DNA of 44,730 nt from Anaerobacillus arseniciselenatis. GTDB taxonomy: Bacteria > Bacillota > Bacilli > Bacillales > Anaerobacillaceae. Positions 16,562 through 24,734 of the stretch are shown piece by piece. Where the stretch lies: NCBI RefSeq assembly GCF_001865995.1, contig NZ_MLQQ01000055.1, positions 1-44,730 of the forward strand, given 5' to 3'. The stretch's first letter is position 1. Every line of letters begins with the position of its first letter. The notes beneath the pieces were generated by a model. The model did no database searches and was not told the DNA's origin. It was given only the letters and a program-made list of their open reading frames with translations. The translations under genes were made by a program, and so were the position numbers.

Positions 16562-16580
16562 AGTTTTATAATACAAAACT
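16562..16580. promoter_or_regulatory. Shared palindromic operator between larE and the ABC importer
   Basis: AGTTTTATA-A-TACAAAACT, with one mismatch, followed by ACGTTTTGTA as the third half-site. It ties the lar operon to the same regulator as the sugar-acid genes and could also affect the divergent importer operon. Confidence 0.6.
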
Positions 16581-16769
16581 ACGTTTTGTATTATTGATAA
16601 AATTTAAAAATTAATTGTCACAAAATAGATAAATTATTTACATCTATAATAACTAATTTTAACAAATCAGTAAACTGAAAAGTTGTTATTTTTCGAAAAA
16701 TAATATTATTTTTGTAAAATTCCTTTCTGTCTATAAGAATTTAGTATACTATTTATCTAAAATATACTA

Positions 16770-16793
16770 TTAGTTTATTAATTAATTAACTAA
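16770..16793. promoter_or_regulatory. Palindrome in front of the ABC importer operon
   Basis: A 24-base near-perfect inverted repeat (11 of 12 pairs), TTAGTT-N12-AACTAA with an AT-only core. It ends about 26 bases before the start of the binding-protein gene. It differs from the shared operator and from the NikR site GTATGA-N16-TCATAC. It could be the operator of a metal-responsive regulator. Confidence 0.35.
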
Positions 16794-16819
16794 AGCTACT
16801 CATAATGAGGGGGAAAATA

Positions 16820-18436
16820 ATGAACAAAAAATCTTATTTTATACTTTTAATAAGCCTAGCATTTCCTATCATTCTACTAGGGTGTTCACTAAATAGTGAA
16901 GATAAGATAGTGAGTAGTACCGCTAATATAGAAGAAAAAAGCGATGAACTAATCCTCGCCATCGGTTCAGAACCTGAAACAGGGTTTGATCCTACAACTG
17001 GTTGGGGAAGGTACGGTTCGCCTCTTTTCCAAAGTACATTACTTAAAAGAGATAATGAACTGAATATCGTCAATGACCTCGCTGTTCACTATACGATTAG
17101 TGAGGACGGTTTAGTGTGGACTGTAGAACTACGTGATGATGTGATGTTTTTAGACGGAGAACCTTTAACCTCCGCTGATGTCGTCTACACTTTCGAAACT
17201 GCTTCCACAAGTGGATCTGTCATCGACCTTAATAACATTAGTCATGTTGAAGCAATTAATGAATGGACAGTACAGTTTTCATTAAAGGAAGCACAATCTA
17301 CTTTTATTAATTCTTTAATCAATACGGGGATTGTTCCAAAACATGCCCATGGAAGTGACTATGCAGAGAAACCAATTGGATCCGGTCCTTTTAAATTCGT
17401 CCAATGGGACAAAGGGCAGCAACTCATTGTTAAAAGCAATCCTAAGTATTACGGTGAAAAGTCATTTTTTAACAAAATCACTTTTTTATTTTTAAATGAA
17501 GACGCTGCTTATGCTGCGGCAAAATCAGGTCAAGTTCATATGGCAGCTATTCCTCCGGCTTTTAGTAAACAAGAGGTGAATGGTATGCGTTTAGAAGCAC
17601 TTCAAAGTGTAGACAACCGTGGAGTAATGTTTCCTTTTGTAACCTCAGGTGAGACTACAGTCGAAGGCTATCCAATTGGAAATGATGTGACTGCTGATAT
17701 TGCTATTCGTAAAGCGATCAATATCGCTATTGACCGTCAACTACTAGTCGAAGGAATTTTAGAAGGACATGGAACACCAGCATATACAGTTGCAGATGGC
17801 TTGCCATGGTGGAACCCTGAAACTACGATTGAGGATGCGGACATAGAGGCAGCAAAATCTATTTTAGAAGAGGCTGGTTGGGTTGACATTAATGGTGATG
17901 GTATTCTTCAAAAAGGTTCATTAAATGCAGAATTTGTTTTAATGTACCCTGCAAGTGACGTTACTCGTCAATCATTAGCCATTGCTGTAGCAGATTTAAT
18001 AAAACCATTAGGGATCAACATAATTGTTGAAGGTAAAAGCTGGGACGACATTCAAAAGCAGATGTACTCGAATGCCGTTTTATTTGGGTGGGGAAGTCAT
18101 GACCCAATTGAAATTTACAATATTTACAGTAGTCATACAGCAGGTGAAGGATGGTACAACACTGGTTTCTATAGTAACCCGGTCGTTGATGATTATCTAG
18201 AAAAAGCTTTATCTGCAACAGATATCGAGAAATCTCTTGAATATTGGAAAAAAGCTCAATGGGATGAAAAGACTGGCTTTAGTGCTAAAGGCGATGCTCC
18301 TTGGGCTTGGTTAGTAAATCTTGATCATTTGTATTTAGTGGATGTGAAATTAGATATAGGTCAACAAAGAATTCAACCACATCAACACGGTTGGCCAGTA
18401 ACTGATAACATTACAGAATGGAAATGGTTGAACTAA
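16820..18436 (+). CDS. Nickel/peptide-type ABC transporter substrate-binding lipoprotein (NikA/OppA family)
   Basis: An extracytoplasmic SBP_bac_5-family lipoprotein of 538 residues. I use the ATG at 16820, which follows GAGGGGG by 6 bases; an ATG at 16805 lies upstream of that site. The signal peptide ends in the lipobox ILLGC. The mature part opens with ELILAIGSEPETGFDPTTGW, as in NikA-like proteins, and has the family core VYTFETA and KPIGSGPFKF. It is the first gene of a five-gene importer operon divergent from larEBC1, so nickel (perhaps as a chelate) for the lar cofactor is the best substrate guess. Peptide transport cannot be excluded from the family alone. Confidence 0.82.
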   Translation: MNKKSYFILLISLAFPIILLGCSLNSEDKIVSSTANIEEKSDELILAIGSEPETGFDPTTGWGRYGSPLFQSTLLKRDNELNIVNDLAVHYTISEDGLVWTVELRDDVMFLDGEPLTSADVVYTFETASTSGSVIDLNNISHVEAINEWTVQFSLKEAQSTFINSLINTGIVPKHAHGSDYAEKPIGSGPFKFVQWDKGQQLIVKSNPKYYGEKSFFNKITFLFLNEDAAYAAAKSGQVHMAAIPPAFSKQEVNGMRLEALQSVDNRGVMFPFVTSGETTVEGYPIGNDVTADIAIRKAINIAIDRQLLVEGILEGHGTPAYTVADGLPWWNPETTIEDADIEAAKSILEEAGWVDINGDGILQKGSLNAEFVLMYPASDVTRQSLAIAVADLIKPLGINIIVEGKSWDDIQKQMYSNAVLFGWGSHDPIEIYNIYSSHTAGEGWYNTGFYSNPVVDDYLEKALSATDIEKSLEYWKKAQWDEKTGFSAKGDAPWAWLVNLDHLYLVDVKLDIGQQRIQPHQHGWPVTDNITEWKWLN

Positions 18437-18477
18437 TTGTTTTCCGATATTAAAGATCAAAAGAAGGCGTTCAACTA

Positions 18478-19464
18478 ATGAAAAATATGATTAAGTTTAT
18501 TTTAAAAAAAACAATAAGAATGGTCTCCTTACTAATTGCGTTATGTATCATCTCCTTCTTACTTATTAGTTATTCACCGATTGATCCTATTCAAGCTTAT
18601 GTAGGCGCAGACATGATGCGAGTAGGACCCGAACAGCGAGATAAAATAGCAGAATATTGGGGGTTAGATCAAAGCCCCTTAGAACAATTCGTTCAATGGG
18701 GATCAAGAGTTCTCCAAGGTGATCTAGGAACATCAATGATTTATAGGCGCCCTGTCGCAGATATTATTAGTGAAAAATTTTTAAATTCCATCATTTTGAT
18801 GAGTTTAGCGTGGCTACTTTCGGGGATCATCGGTTTTATCATTGGCTCTATTGCCGCCATGAAAAAAGATACTTGGATTGATCGAACTATTAAATGGTAT
18901 TGCTATACTTTAGCGTCAACCCCGACTTTTTGGATAGGTTTGTTATTTTTAATGATTTTTGCCGCATGGCTTGACTGGTTTCCAATTGGATTAGGGGTTC
19001 CAGCAGGTGTTATTGCAGAAGACGTAACGATTGGAGATCGCATAAAGCATTTAATTTTACCAACTTTAACTTTAAGTATGATTGGTATAGCAAATATAGC
19101 TTTACACACAAGGCAAAAGCTTATTGACATCCTCTCTAGCGATTATGTCCTTTTTGCTAAAGCAAGAGGCGAAAAAGGCTTCGTTCTATTTTGGAGACAT
19201 GGTTTACGTAACGTTGCATTACCAGCAATAACCTTACAATTTGCAGCATTTAGTGAATTGTTCGGCGGTGCAGTTATAGCCGAAACTGTTTTTTCTTATC
19301 CTGGTTTAGGACAAGCAACCGTTGAGGCTGGACTAAGAGGTGATGTACCACTTCTTTTAGGTATTGTCATTTTTAGTGCCATCTTTGTTTTCATAGGAAA
19401 TTTAGTAGCAGATCTTATCTATCGTTTGGTAGACCCAAGGATAAGAGAGGGGAAATTTCTATGA
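18478..19464 (+). CDS. ABC transporter permease (NikB/OppB family)
   Basis: A 328-residue inner-membrane permease with about six helices. The N-terminal helix is followed by DPIQAYVGADMM and the GLDQSPLEQFVQWGSRVLQGDLGTS segment typical of OppB/NikB proteins. The EAA-type loop contacting the ATPase is DYVLFAKARGEKG-x9-GLRN, with the end YPGLGQATVEAGLRGDVPLLLG and the C-terminal DLIYRLVDPRIR. Its stop overlaps the next permease gene by ATGA. It forms the channel with the NikC-like partner; substrate by context is nickel. Confidence 0.88.
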   Translation: MKNMIKFILKKTIRMVSLLIALCIISFLLISYSPIDPIQAYVGADMMRVGPEQRDKIAEYWGLDQSPLEQFVQWGSRVLQGDLGTSMIYRRPVADIISEKFLNSIILMSLAWLLSGIIGFIIGSIAAMKKDTWIDRTIKWYCYTLASTPTFWIGLLFLMIFAAWLDWFPIGLGVPAGVIAEDVTIGDRIKHLILPTLTLSMIGIANIALHTRQKLIDILSSDYVLFAKARGEKGFVLFWRHGLRNVALPAITLQFAAFSELFGGAVIAETVFSYPGLGQATVEAGLRGDVPLLLGIVIFSAIFVFIGNLVADLIYRLVDPRIREGKFL

Positions 19465-20324
19465 ATTTTCTCCGGATTATGACTCAAAAAAAGTCACTCA
19501 TTCCTAAACTAAATCTCAGACAAAGGACGCTAATAGCAATGATTGTGTCAGCGATTATATTATTAAGTGTCATTTTTGCTGGAATACTATTAGGTGACGA
19601 AAGGATTGCTACAAACCTCGAAAACCGTAACCTTGCTCCTTCTTTAGATCACCCTTTCGGTACTGATTGGCTCGGTCGTGATATGTTTACACGCACAATG
19701 AAAGGATTAACATTAAGTATTGCGGTTGGATTAATCGCAGCTGCAGCAAGTTCTCTGATAGCTGTCGTTTTAGGAATTTTAGCTGCTACCGCAGGAAAAA
19801 TAATAGATAGTATTATCTCATGGTTAGTCGATCTATTTTTAAGTGTACCTCACCTTGTAACTCTCATTTTAATTGCCTTTGCTTTAGGTGGTGGGATGAA
19901 GGGGGTTATTATCGGGTTAGCACTTACTCATTGGCCAAGTTTGTGCAGGGTAATTCGTGCCGAAGTGATGCAATTAAGGTCAACCGAATATGTACAAATT
20001 TCTAGAAAATTAGGTAAAAAAAGATGGTGGATTGTTACAAAACATATGATTCCTCATCTTATTCCGCAATTTTTTGTCGGGCTTATATTACTTTTCCCCC
20101 ATGCGATTTTACATGAAGCAGCTATTACCTTTGTTGGCATGGGGTTATCACCTCACCATCCTGCCATCGGGATCATTTTGTCAGAATCAATGCGCTACCT
20201 ATCGACAGGAATGTGGTGGCTAGCATTTTTCCCTGGATTATGCTTGTTAATAGTTGTTCGTTCGTTTGATATTATCGGGGAAAATTTACGGATGCTCATT
20301 GATCCACATCGAGCACATGAATAA
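19461..20324 (+). CDS. ABC transporter permease (NikC/OppC family)
   Basis: A 287-residue second permease with an N-terminal OppC-type helix. The conserved LDHPFGTDWLGRDMFTRTMKG and the loop YVQISRKLGKKRWWIVTKHMIPH (EAA motif region) are followed by EAAITFVGMGLSPHHPAIGIILSE and the C-terminal LRMLIDPH. It overlaps the preceding permease gene by 4 bases, implying translational coupling. An 86-base gap with a small dispersed repeat separates it from the first ATPase gene. Confidence 0.88.
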   Translation: MNFLRIMTQKKSLIPKLNLRQRTLIAMIVSAIILLSVIFAGILLGDERIATNLENRNLAPSLDHPFGTDWLGRDMFTRTMKGLTLSIAVGLIAAAASSLIAVVLGILAATAGKIIDSIISWLVDLFLSVPHLVTLILIAFALGGGMKGVIIGLALTHWPSLCRVIRAEVMQLRSTEYVQISRKLGKKRWWIVTKHMIPHLIPQFFVGLILLFPHAILHEAAITFVGMGLSPHHPAIGIILSESMRYLSTGMWWLAFFPGLCLLIVVRSFDIIGENLRMLIDPHRAHE

Positions 20325-20326
20325 AG

Positions 20327-20355
20327 AAAAGCGCAAGGCGCCTGGAGCTAGACAG
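20327..20355 (+). repeat. Fragment of a dispersed Bacillus-type repeat
   Basis: AAAAGCGCAAGGCGCCTGG followed by AGCTAGACAG, sitting between two importer genes. I recognise this GCGC..GGCGCC..GGAGCTAGACA string as resembling short repeats scattered between genes in Bacillaceae. Identification is from memory. Confidence 0.4.
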
Positions 20356-20410
20356 CATTAACAGTAAAAACATTATGCTTATTTTTGAACAAAAGGAGTG
20401 AACTGATTAA

Positions 20411-21325
20411 ATGCTAGAAGTTAACCACCTTTCGATATCGTTTTTACAATACGAAAAGGGTCTTAAACAACAACAGCTTAAAGTCATTAAAGACTTAAGT
20501 GTATCAGTTCATAGTGGAGAAATTTTGGCTGTCGTAGGTTCGAGTGGTTCAGGAAAAAGTTTACTTGCACATGCAATTTTAGGAATCCTACCTACCAATG
20601 CTACGACGGAAGGTACGATTTATTTTGATGGCGTCAAACTTACTCCTGAAAAAAAGGAAGAATTTAGAGGAAAGGAGATTTCTTTCGTTCCTCAATCCGT
20701 TAATTTTCTCGATCCACTTATGCGAGTGGGCACACAAGTAAGAAATGCAGCAAGAGGTGCTTCAACTAGTGCACAGAGAAAAGCATTTGAACGATTGCGA
20801 CTAGCGAAAGATGTTGAACAAAAGTTTCCGTTTCAACTTTCTGGTGGAATGGCACGTCGAGTACTTGCTTCAACAGCGATGGTTAGTGGAGCAAAGTTAA
20901 TCATTGCAGATGAACCTACTCCAGGAATGGATCCAACTGTCATTAAAGAGGCACTAAAATACTTTAGAGAATTAGCTGATAGCGGTTGTACGGTTCTTAT
21001 GATTACTCATGATATTGGGGCTGCTTTGGAGATTGCTGATAAAATAGCTGTATTTTATGCAGGGACAACTGTTGAATCAGCTATGGTAAACGATTTTAGT
21101 GGTGATGGCCGTTTACTAAGACATCCGTATAGTAAAGCGTTATGGAGAGCGCTACCTCAAAATGATTTTCTACCTATACCAGGATCACAGCCTCTACCTT
21201 ATGCTAATTTACCAGGGTGCCTATTTGAACCAAGATGTGCTTTTGCCACTACTGAATGTCGTCAGGATGAGCCTAAGCCGCGAGAAATTCGTAATGGAAT
21301 TGTGAGGTGTATTCATGCTACTTGA
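20411..21325 (+). CDS. ABC transporter ATP-binding protein (NikD/OppD family)
   Basis: A 304-residue ATPase with Walker A GSSGSGKS, signature LSGGMARR, Walker B LIIADEP and the H-loop MITHD. The C-terminus carries the oligopeptide/nickel-type extension with a Cys-rich stretch (GCLFEPRCAFATTEC), common in OppD/NikD proteins. It energises the importer with the second ATPase, whose start lies inside the end of this gene (11-base overlap). The ribosome-binding site is AAAAGGAGTG. Confidence 0.88.
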   Translation: MLEVNHLSISFLQYEKGLKQQQLKVIKDLSVSVHSGEILAVVGSSGSGKSLLAHAILGILPTNATTEGTIYFDGVKLTPEKKEEFRGKEISFVPQSVNFLDPLMRVGTQVRNAARGASTSAQRKAFERLRLAKDVEQKFPFQLSGGMARRVLASTAMVSGAKLIIADEPTPGMDPTVIKEALKYFRELADSGCTVLMITHDIGAALEIADKIAVFYAGTTVESAMVNDFSGDGRLLRHPYSKALWRALPQNDFLPIPGSQPLPYANLPGCLFEPRCAFATTECRQDEPKPREIRNGIVRCIHAT

Positions 21326-21926
21326 AGCACATAATATTGGCTTGCGTCATCCTAATGGTCACTGGCTTTTTCGGAATTTGTCGATTAGTTTACGTTCAGG
21401 GGAAATTGTTGGAATACGTGGTCCAAGCGGTTGTGGTAAAACATCCTTTGCAAGAATTCTTTCTGGATATGAACAACCTAGTGAAGGTGTGGTTCTCCTA
21501 GATAATTCTCCACTTCCTAAAACAAACTATCATCCAGTTCAATTAATCTATCAACATCCAGAAAAAGCTGTAAATCATCGCTGGAAAATGTCGAAAATCT
21601 TAAATGAAGGTTGGACCCCAGATGATCACTTGCTCACTTCCCTAGGAATTGAAAGGGAGTGGCTTAACCGTTGGCCAAATGAACTTTCCGGTGGTGAACT
21701 TCAACGCTTTTGTGTTGCTCGTGCTTTAGGACCAAAAACAAAATTTCTAATTGCTGATGAAATGACAACAATGCTAGATGCCATTAGCCAGGCACAAATT
21801 TGGCAATCAGTTCTCGATATAGCTCAAAAAAGAAACTTAGGAATCCTTGTAGTTAGTCATGATGATCACTTATTAAAGCGAGTTTGTTCTAGAGTAATAG
21901 AGTTTCATAACATTTCATATAAATAA
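21315..21926 (+). CDS. ABC transporter ATP-binding protein (NikE/OppF family)
   Basis: The second ATPase, compact at 203 residues. Walker A GPSGCGKTS, signature LSGGELQR, Walker B FLIADEM and H-loop VVSHDDH are present. It lacks the long C-terminal extension of OppF, as is usual in NikE-type subunits, which supports a metal rather than peptide importer. The Walker B has Met where the first ATPase has Pro after the catalytic Glu. Last gene of the operon; a large hairpin terminator follows. Confidence 0.85.
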   Translation: MLLEAHNIGLRHPNGHWLFRNLSISLRSGEIVGIRGPSGCGKTSFARILSGYEQPSEGVVLLDNSPLPKTNYHPVQLIYQHPEKAVNHRWKMSKILNEGWTPDDHLLTSLGIEREWLNRWPNELSGGELQRFCVARALGPKTKFLIADEMTTMLDAISQAQIWQSVLDIAQKRNLGILVVSHDDHLLKRVCSRVIEFHNISYK

Positions 21927-21929
21927 TAA

Positions 21930-22026
21930 ATGGCTGTTCCCAAATATATTACTACCTAAGTTACAATCTATACATTCTTTAGATTGGCTCCACTGATGTA
22001 GAATATTTAAAAACAGCCATATTAAT
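21930..22026 (+). terminator. Large hairpin terminator after the ABC importer operon
   Basis: ATGGCTGTT (21930-21938) pairs with AACAGCCAT (22012-22020), with further AAATAT/ATATTT pairing inside, followed by ATTAATTTTTT. It ends the importer operon and lies between convergent genes. It resembles the GGCTGTCC hairpin family seen elsewhere. Confidence 0.6.
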
Positions 22027-22063
22027 TTTTTAAAAGTTATGTCTATCAAAAACTACAATTTTA

Positions 22064-22852
22064 TTAAAGTGACTTCACCATTCCACCTTCAACGAGTAGT
22101 GATTGACCAGTTACATATGTATTTGCATAGGAGCCAAAGAACACCATCACTTTCGCAAACTCCCCCGGTGTCCCATAACGCCCTAGAGGTATTTGATTTT
22201 CTTTCGTTCGTTGTACTTCTTCTTGAGTAATTCCTAAGCTCTCTGCTTTTGCCTTATCAAATTCACCAATTCGATCTGTTTTAATTTGTCCCGGACCAAT
22301 AGTATTAATTAATATATTGTCTTTAGCTAACTCTGAAGAAAGTGTTTTCGCTAACCCAACCATCCCCGTTCGAAATGTATTTGATAAAATTAAATGATCG
22401 ATTGGTTGCTTAATTGAAGAAGAAGCAATATTAACAATACGACCGCTTCCTTGCTTTTTCATATATGGTAATACTTCGCGAATTGTACGAATAACACTTA
22501 ACAAATTGAGCTCAAATGATTTTTGCCAATCGTCATCATTAAAATCATCAAACCCTCCAGCAGGTGGTCCTCCAGCATTATTTATTAATACATCAATGGT
22601 CCCGAATTGCTCGACAGTTTTTGTTACTAAGTTTTTAATATCATGGTAACTACTTACATCTGCCACACAATATACAACTTCTTGCCCAGTTAATTGTTTA
22701 ATTTGTTTCGCAGTTATAACTAATTCATTTTCATTCCTTGATGAAATCATTACAGATGCACCATGGGAGACATATTCTAATGCAGTTGCTTTACCTAACC
22801 CTTTACTTGATGCTAACACAAGTACCGCTTTGTTTTTTAACCCTAAATCCAT
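22064..22852 (-). CDS. SDR-family oxidoreductase lacking the usual Tyr/Lys catalytic pair
   Basis: A 262-residue Rossmann-fold protein of the short-chain dehydrogenase/reductase superfamily. The nucleotide loop is ASSKGLGKA instead of TGxxxGIG, then VINNAGGPPAGGF and NIASSSIKQP with the catalytic-type Ser. Where YxxxK should be, the sequence reads LSNTFR: Tyr is replaced by Ser and Lys by Arg. This matches a known divergent group of BKR-like SDRs without a normal catalytic tetrad, so the reaction is unclear. The C-terminus (GQSLLVEGGMVKSL) is normal. It follows the broken 2-hydroxyacid dehydrogenase gene on the same strand, 73 bases away, and is likely cotranscribed. Confidence 0.82.
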   Translation of the reverse strand: MDLGLKNKAVLVLASSKGLGKATALEYVSHGASVMISSRNENELVITAKQIKQLTGQEVVYCVADVSSYHDIKNLVTKTVEQFGTIDVLINNAGGPPAGGFDDFNDDDWQKSFELNLLSVIRTIREVLPYMKKQGSGRIVNIASSSIKQPIDHLILSNTFRTGMVGLAKTLSSELAKDNILINTIGPGQIKTDRIGEFDKAKAESLGITQEEVQRTKENQIPLGRYGTPGEFAKVMVFFGSYANTYVTGQSLLVEGGMVKSL

Positions 22853-22925
22853 ACTAATTCCCCTTTCTAAATTTTCAATACAGTTGTGCTTTTTTCAATA
22901 GTTGTTAAATTTGTTGTTCTTTTCT

Positions 22926-23910
22926 TCAAATACCTTGCAGTTCCTTTACAACATAAGCAGAGCCTACTCCAGTTAAAGCGGCCACCAAATTTTTTGCAGC
23001 AAGCATTGCCATTGTATGTCTTGTCTCATTCGTTGCTGATCCAATATGAGGTAAAGTGACAACATTATTCATCTTTAAGAGTGCATTGTTAGAAGAGATT
23101 GGCTCTTGTTTGATATACATCTAATCCTGCTGCAAGAAACTCACCTGATTGTAGAGCTTTAATCATTGCTTCTTCGTCAACCGTTTGTCCCCTAGAAGCA
23201 TTAATAAAAATCGCAGACTTCTTCATTAACTTAAATTCTCTTTCACCAATTAAATGTTTTGTTTCATTAGTAAGAGGAACCATTAAAGCAATGAAGTCAG
23301 ATTCAGTTAATATTTCATCTATCGTTTCCTTATAGTCAATATTTAATTTTTCTTCAACCTCTACTCTACGATTTCGATTATAATATGAAACTTCCATGTC
23401 AAATCCGTACTTCGCTCTCTTGGCAATAGTTTCACCGATTCTTCCCATCCCGATAATACCTAATTTTTTATGATGTACATCAACGCCAAACATCGGTTGG
23501 TCATTTCCTTTTTCCCAGCCGCCATTTTTAGTCAAAGCATCTAGTTCTGGAATTCGTCTTGCTGCCGAAAGCATTAAAGCAATAACGAGATCAGCAACAG
23601 TTGCATCTAATACGTATGGCGTATGTGTACCGATGACACCATGCTTTTTCATTTCATTTGTATGAAAATGATTATATCCAACAGAGATTGTGCTAACGAC
23701 ACGAAGATTTGGTGCTTTTTCTAATAATTCACTATTAATGGCTGAGCCACTAGTAATTAAACCATCAATATCATCTAATTCTTTTAAAAGCTGTTCACGT
23801 GGAATTGGAAATGAGTTTTCCCAAACTTTTAAATCAACATACTCTTCTAAAAACATCCGGATGTCATCAGGTAATACTTTTTCTGAAAATACTTTAGGTT
23901 TATTCATCAT
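22926..23910 (-). pseudogene. 2-hydroxyacid dehydrogenase (glyoxylate/gluconate reductase type) with a frameshift
   Basis: Two overlapping frames (23089-23910 and 22926-23120) together make one normal-length D-2-hydroxyacid dehydrogenase. The first holds the NAD loop GMGRIG, ARRIPELD and the catalytic ASRGQTVDEEAM; the second holds NVVTLPHIGSATNETRHTM with the catalytic His. The break falls in the conserved LDVY-KQEP stretch: removing one base (the G at plus-strand 23112) gives ...LDVYKQEPISSNNALL.... So this is a single-base insertion, either a true mutation or a sequencing error. It would have reduced a keto acid such as 2-ketogluconate or glyoxylate. Confidence 0.85.
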
Positions 23911-23948
23911 AAAAAATCTCCTTCAAATTTAAAAAATTGAGATAATTT

Positions 23949-24004
23949 AACTATAAAGTAAGAAGGAGTTCTCCCGCAATATTAAATTAGTTTACTTTAT
24001 AATT
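23949..24004 (-). other. Inverted repeat upstream of the broken dehydrogenase gene
   Basis: AACTATAAAGTAA (23949-23961) and TTACTTTATAATT (23992-24004) pair at 12 of 13 positions around a 30-base loop with a small GGAG/CTCC stem. It lies about 40 bases upstream of the ATG. It could be an operator or a leader hairpin; no known riboswitch was recognised. Confidence 0.3.
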
Positions 24005-24640
24005 AGCGATACTCTTCTTATACTATATATTTACGGAACTTAATTGACTTATTAGATAATTTTTATTTTAAAAAGGATCATTTTCTACAAAGTGGGAAAA
24101 CTTGCTCCTTTTTTTGATATTCATATTCTTTTAGTTTTGAGAGAGGTGTCACTCCTCGATTTTTGTGAGTTTCCGTCGAAACCGAGCATATTAATGCTCT
24201 AATCAATGACTTCACCACAAGAAAGACTAATTATTATTAAAAATAATACATATATTCCAAAAGCAACTAAACGTTGCCAGACTTGCTAGTGCATTTCTTG
24301 TTCAAAGACACTTTCTAGATGAAGCCTATATTATCTAAATTTTCCGACTAGTTTGTAGATATGTGAATAACTTTGTGGATAACTTCTTGATGCATGTTAA
24401 TTATCTGTTAATAAATTGTTGATATGTGATTAAAGATGTGAGTAACTATAGTCGCTATGTCAAATCATCGTGCAGCTATAGAACGACTAACCTCAGGAGC
24501 ATCTTCTGATGAATTTAGAGGCTAACTAGATAACTAGTCCAGACATTTTACACACCTCTCACGATAGGCGTCGTCACCATCCAATATTTTAAAGTTGATA
24601 TTTTCTAACTTTCGGCTTTCCAACTAACCAACTGTCGTAC
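24005..24640. other. Long gene-free stretch with hairpins and decayed repeats
   Basis: No gene is supported here. Visible items are a hairpin AAAAGGA (24071-24077) / TCCTTTTT (24106-24113) with inner TTTTC/GAAAA pairing, the palindrome GAGCATATTAATGCTC near 24184-24199, a cluster of DnaA-box-like nonamers at 24362-24445, and GGCGTCGTCACCATCC near 24567, which vaguely resembles the repeat at 28.1 kb. The patchwork suggests decayed intergenic sequence. Confidence 0.4.
24362..24445 (+). other. Cluster of DnaA-box-like nonamers
   Basis: Five same-orientation nonamers of the form TGTKRNTAA: TGTGAATAA (24362), TGTGGATAA (24374, the exact complement of TTATCCACA), TGTTAATAA (24406), TGTGATTAA (24425) and TGTGAGTAA (24437). 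No dnaA, dnaN or other origin gene is nearby, so a secondary DnaA-binding cluster is more likely than an origin. The AT-rich context makes chance similarity possible. Confidence 0.35.
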
Positions 24641-24673
24641 AAAAAACAACCCACAGAAAAATCTGCAGGTTGT
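24641..24673 (-). terminator. Terminator of the chemoreceptor gene
   Basis: On the minus strand ACAACCTGCAGA-TTTT-TCTGTGGGTTGT folds into a strong stem followed by TTTTTTG, about 60 bases past the stop codon. Confidence 0.8.
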
Positions 24674-24734
24674 GTATATTTCCTTTTTGTTAATATTTAT
24701 TACTATAATCATACTTCTTGAAGCCGCCATTAAA

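Noticed and set aside
16520..16819. NikR operator (GTATGA-N16-TCATAC)
   Set aside because: No match to either half-site pair was found; the palindromes present have other sequences.
24362..24445. Chromosomal or plasmid replication origin
   Set aside because: No dnaA, dnaN, rep or par gene is nearby; only the nonamer cluster is present.
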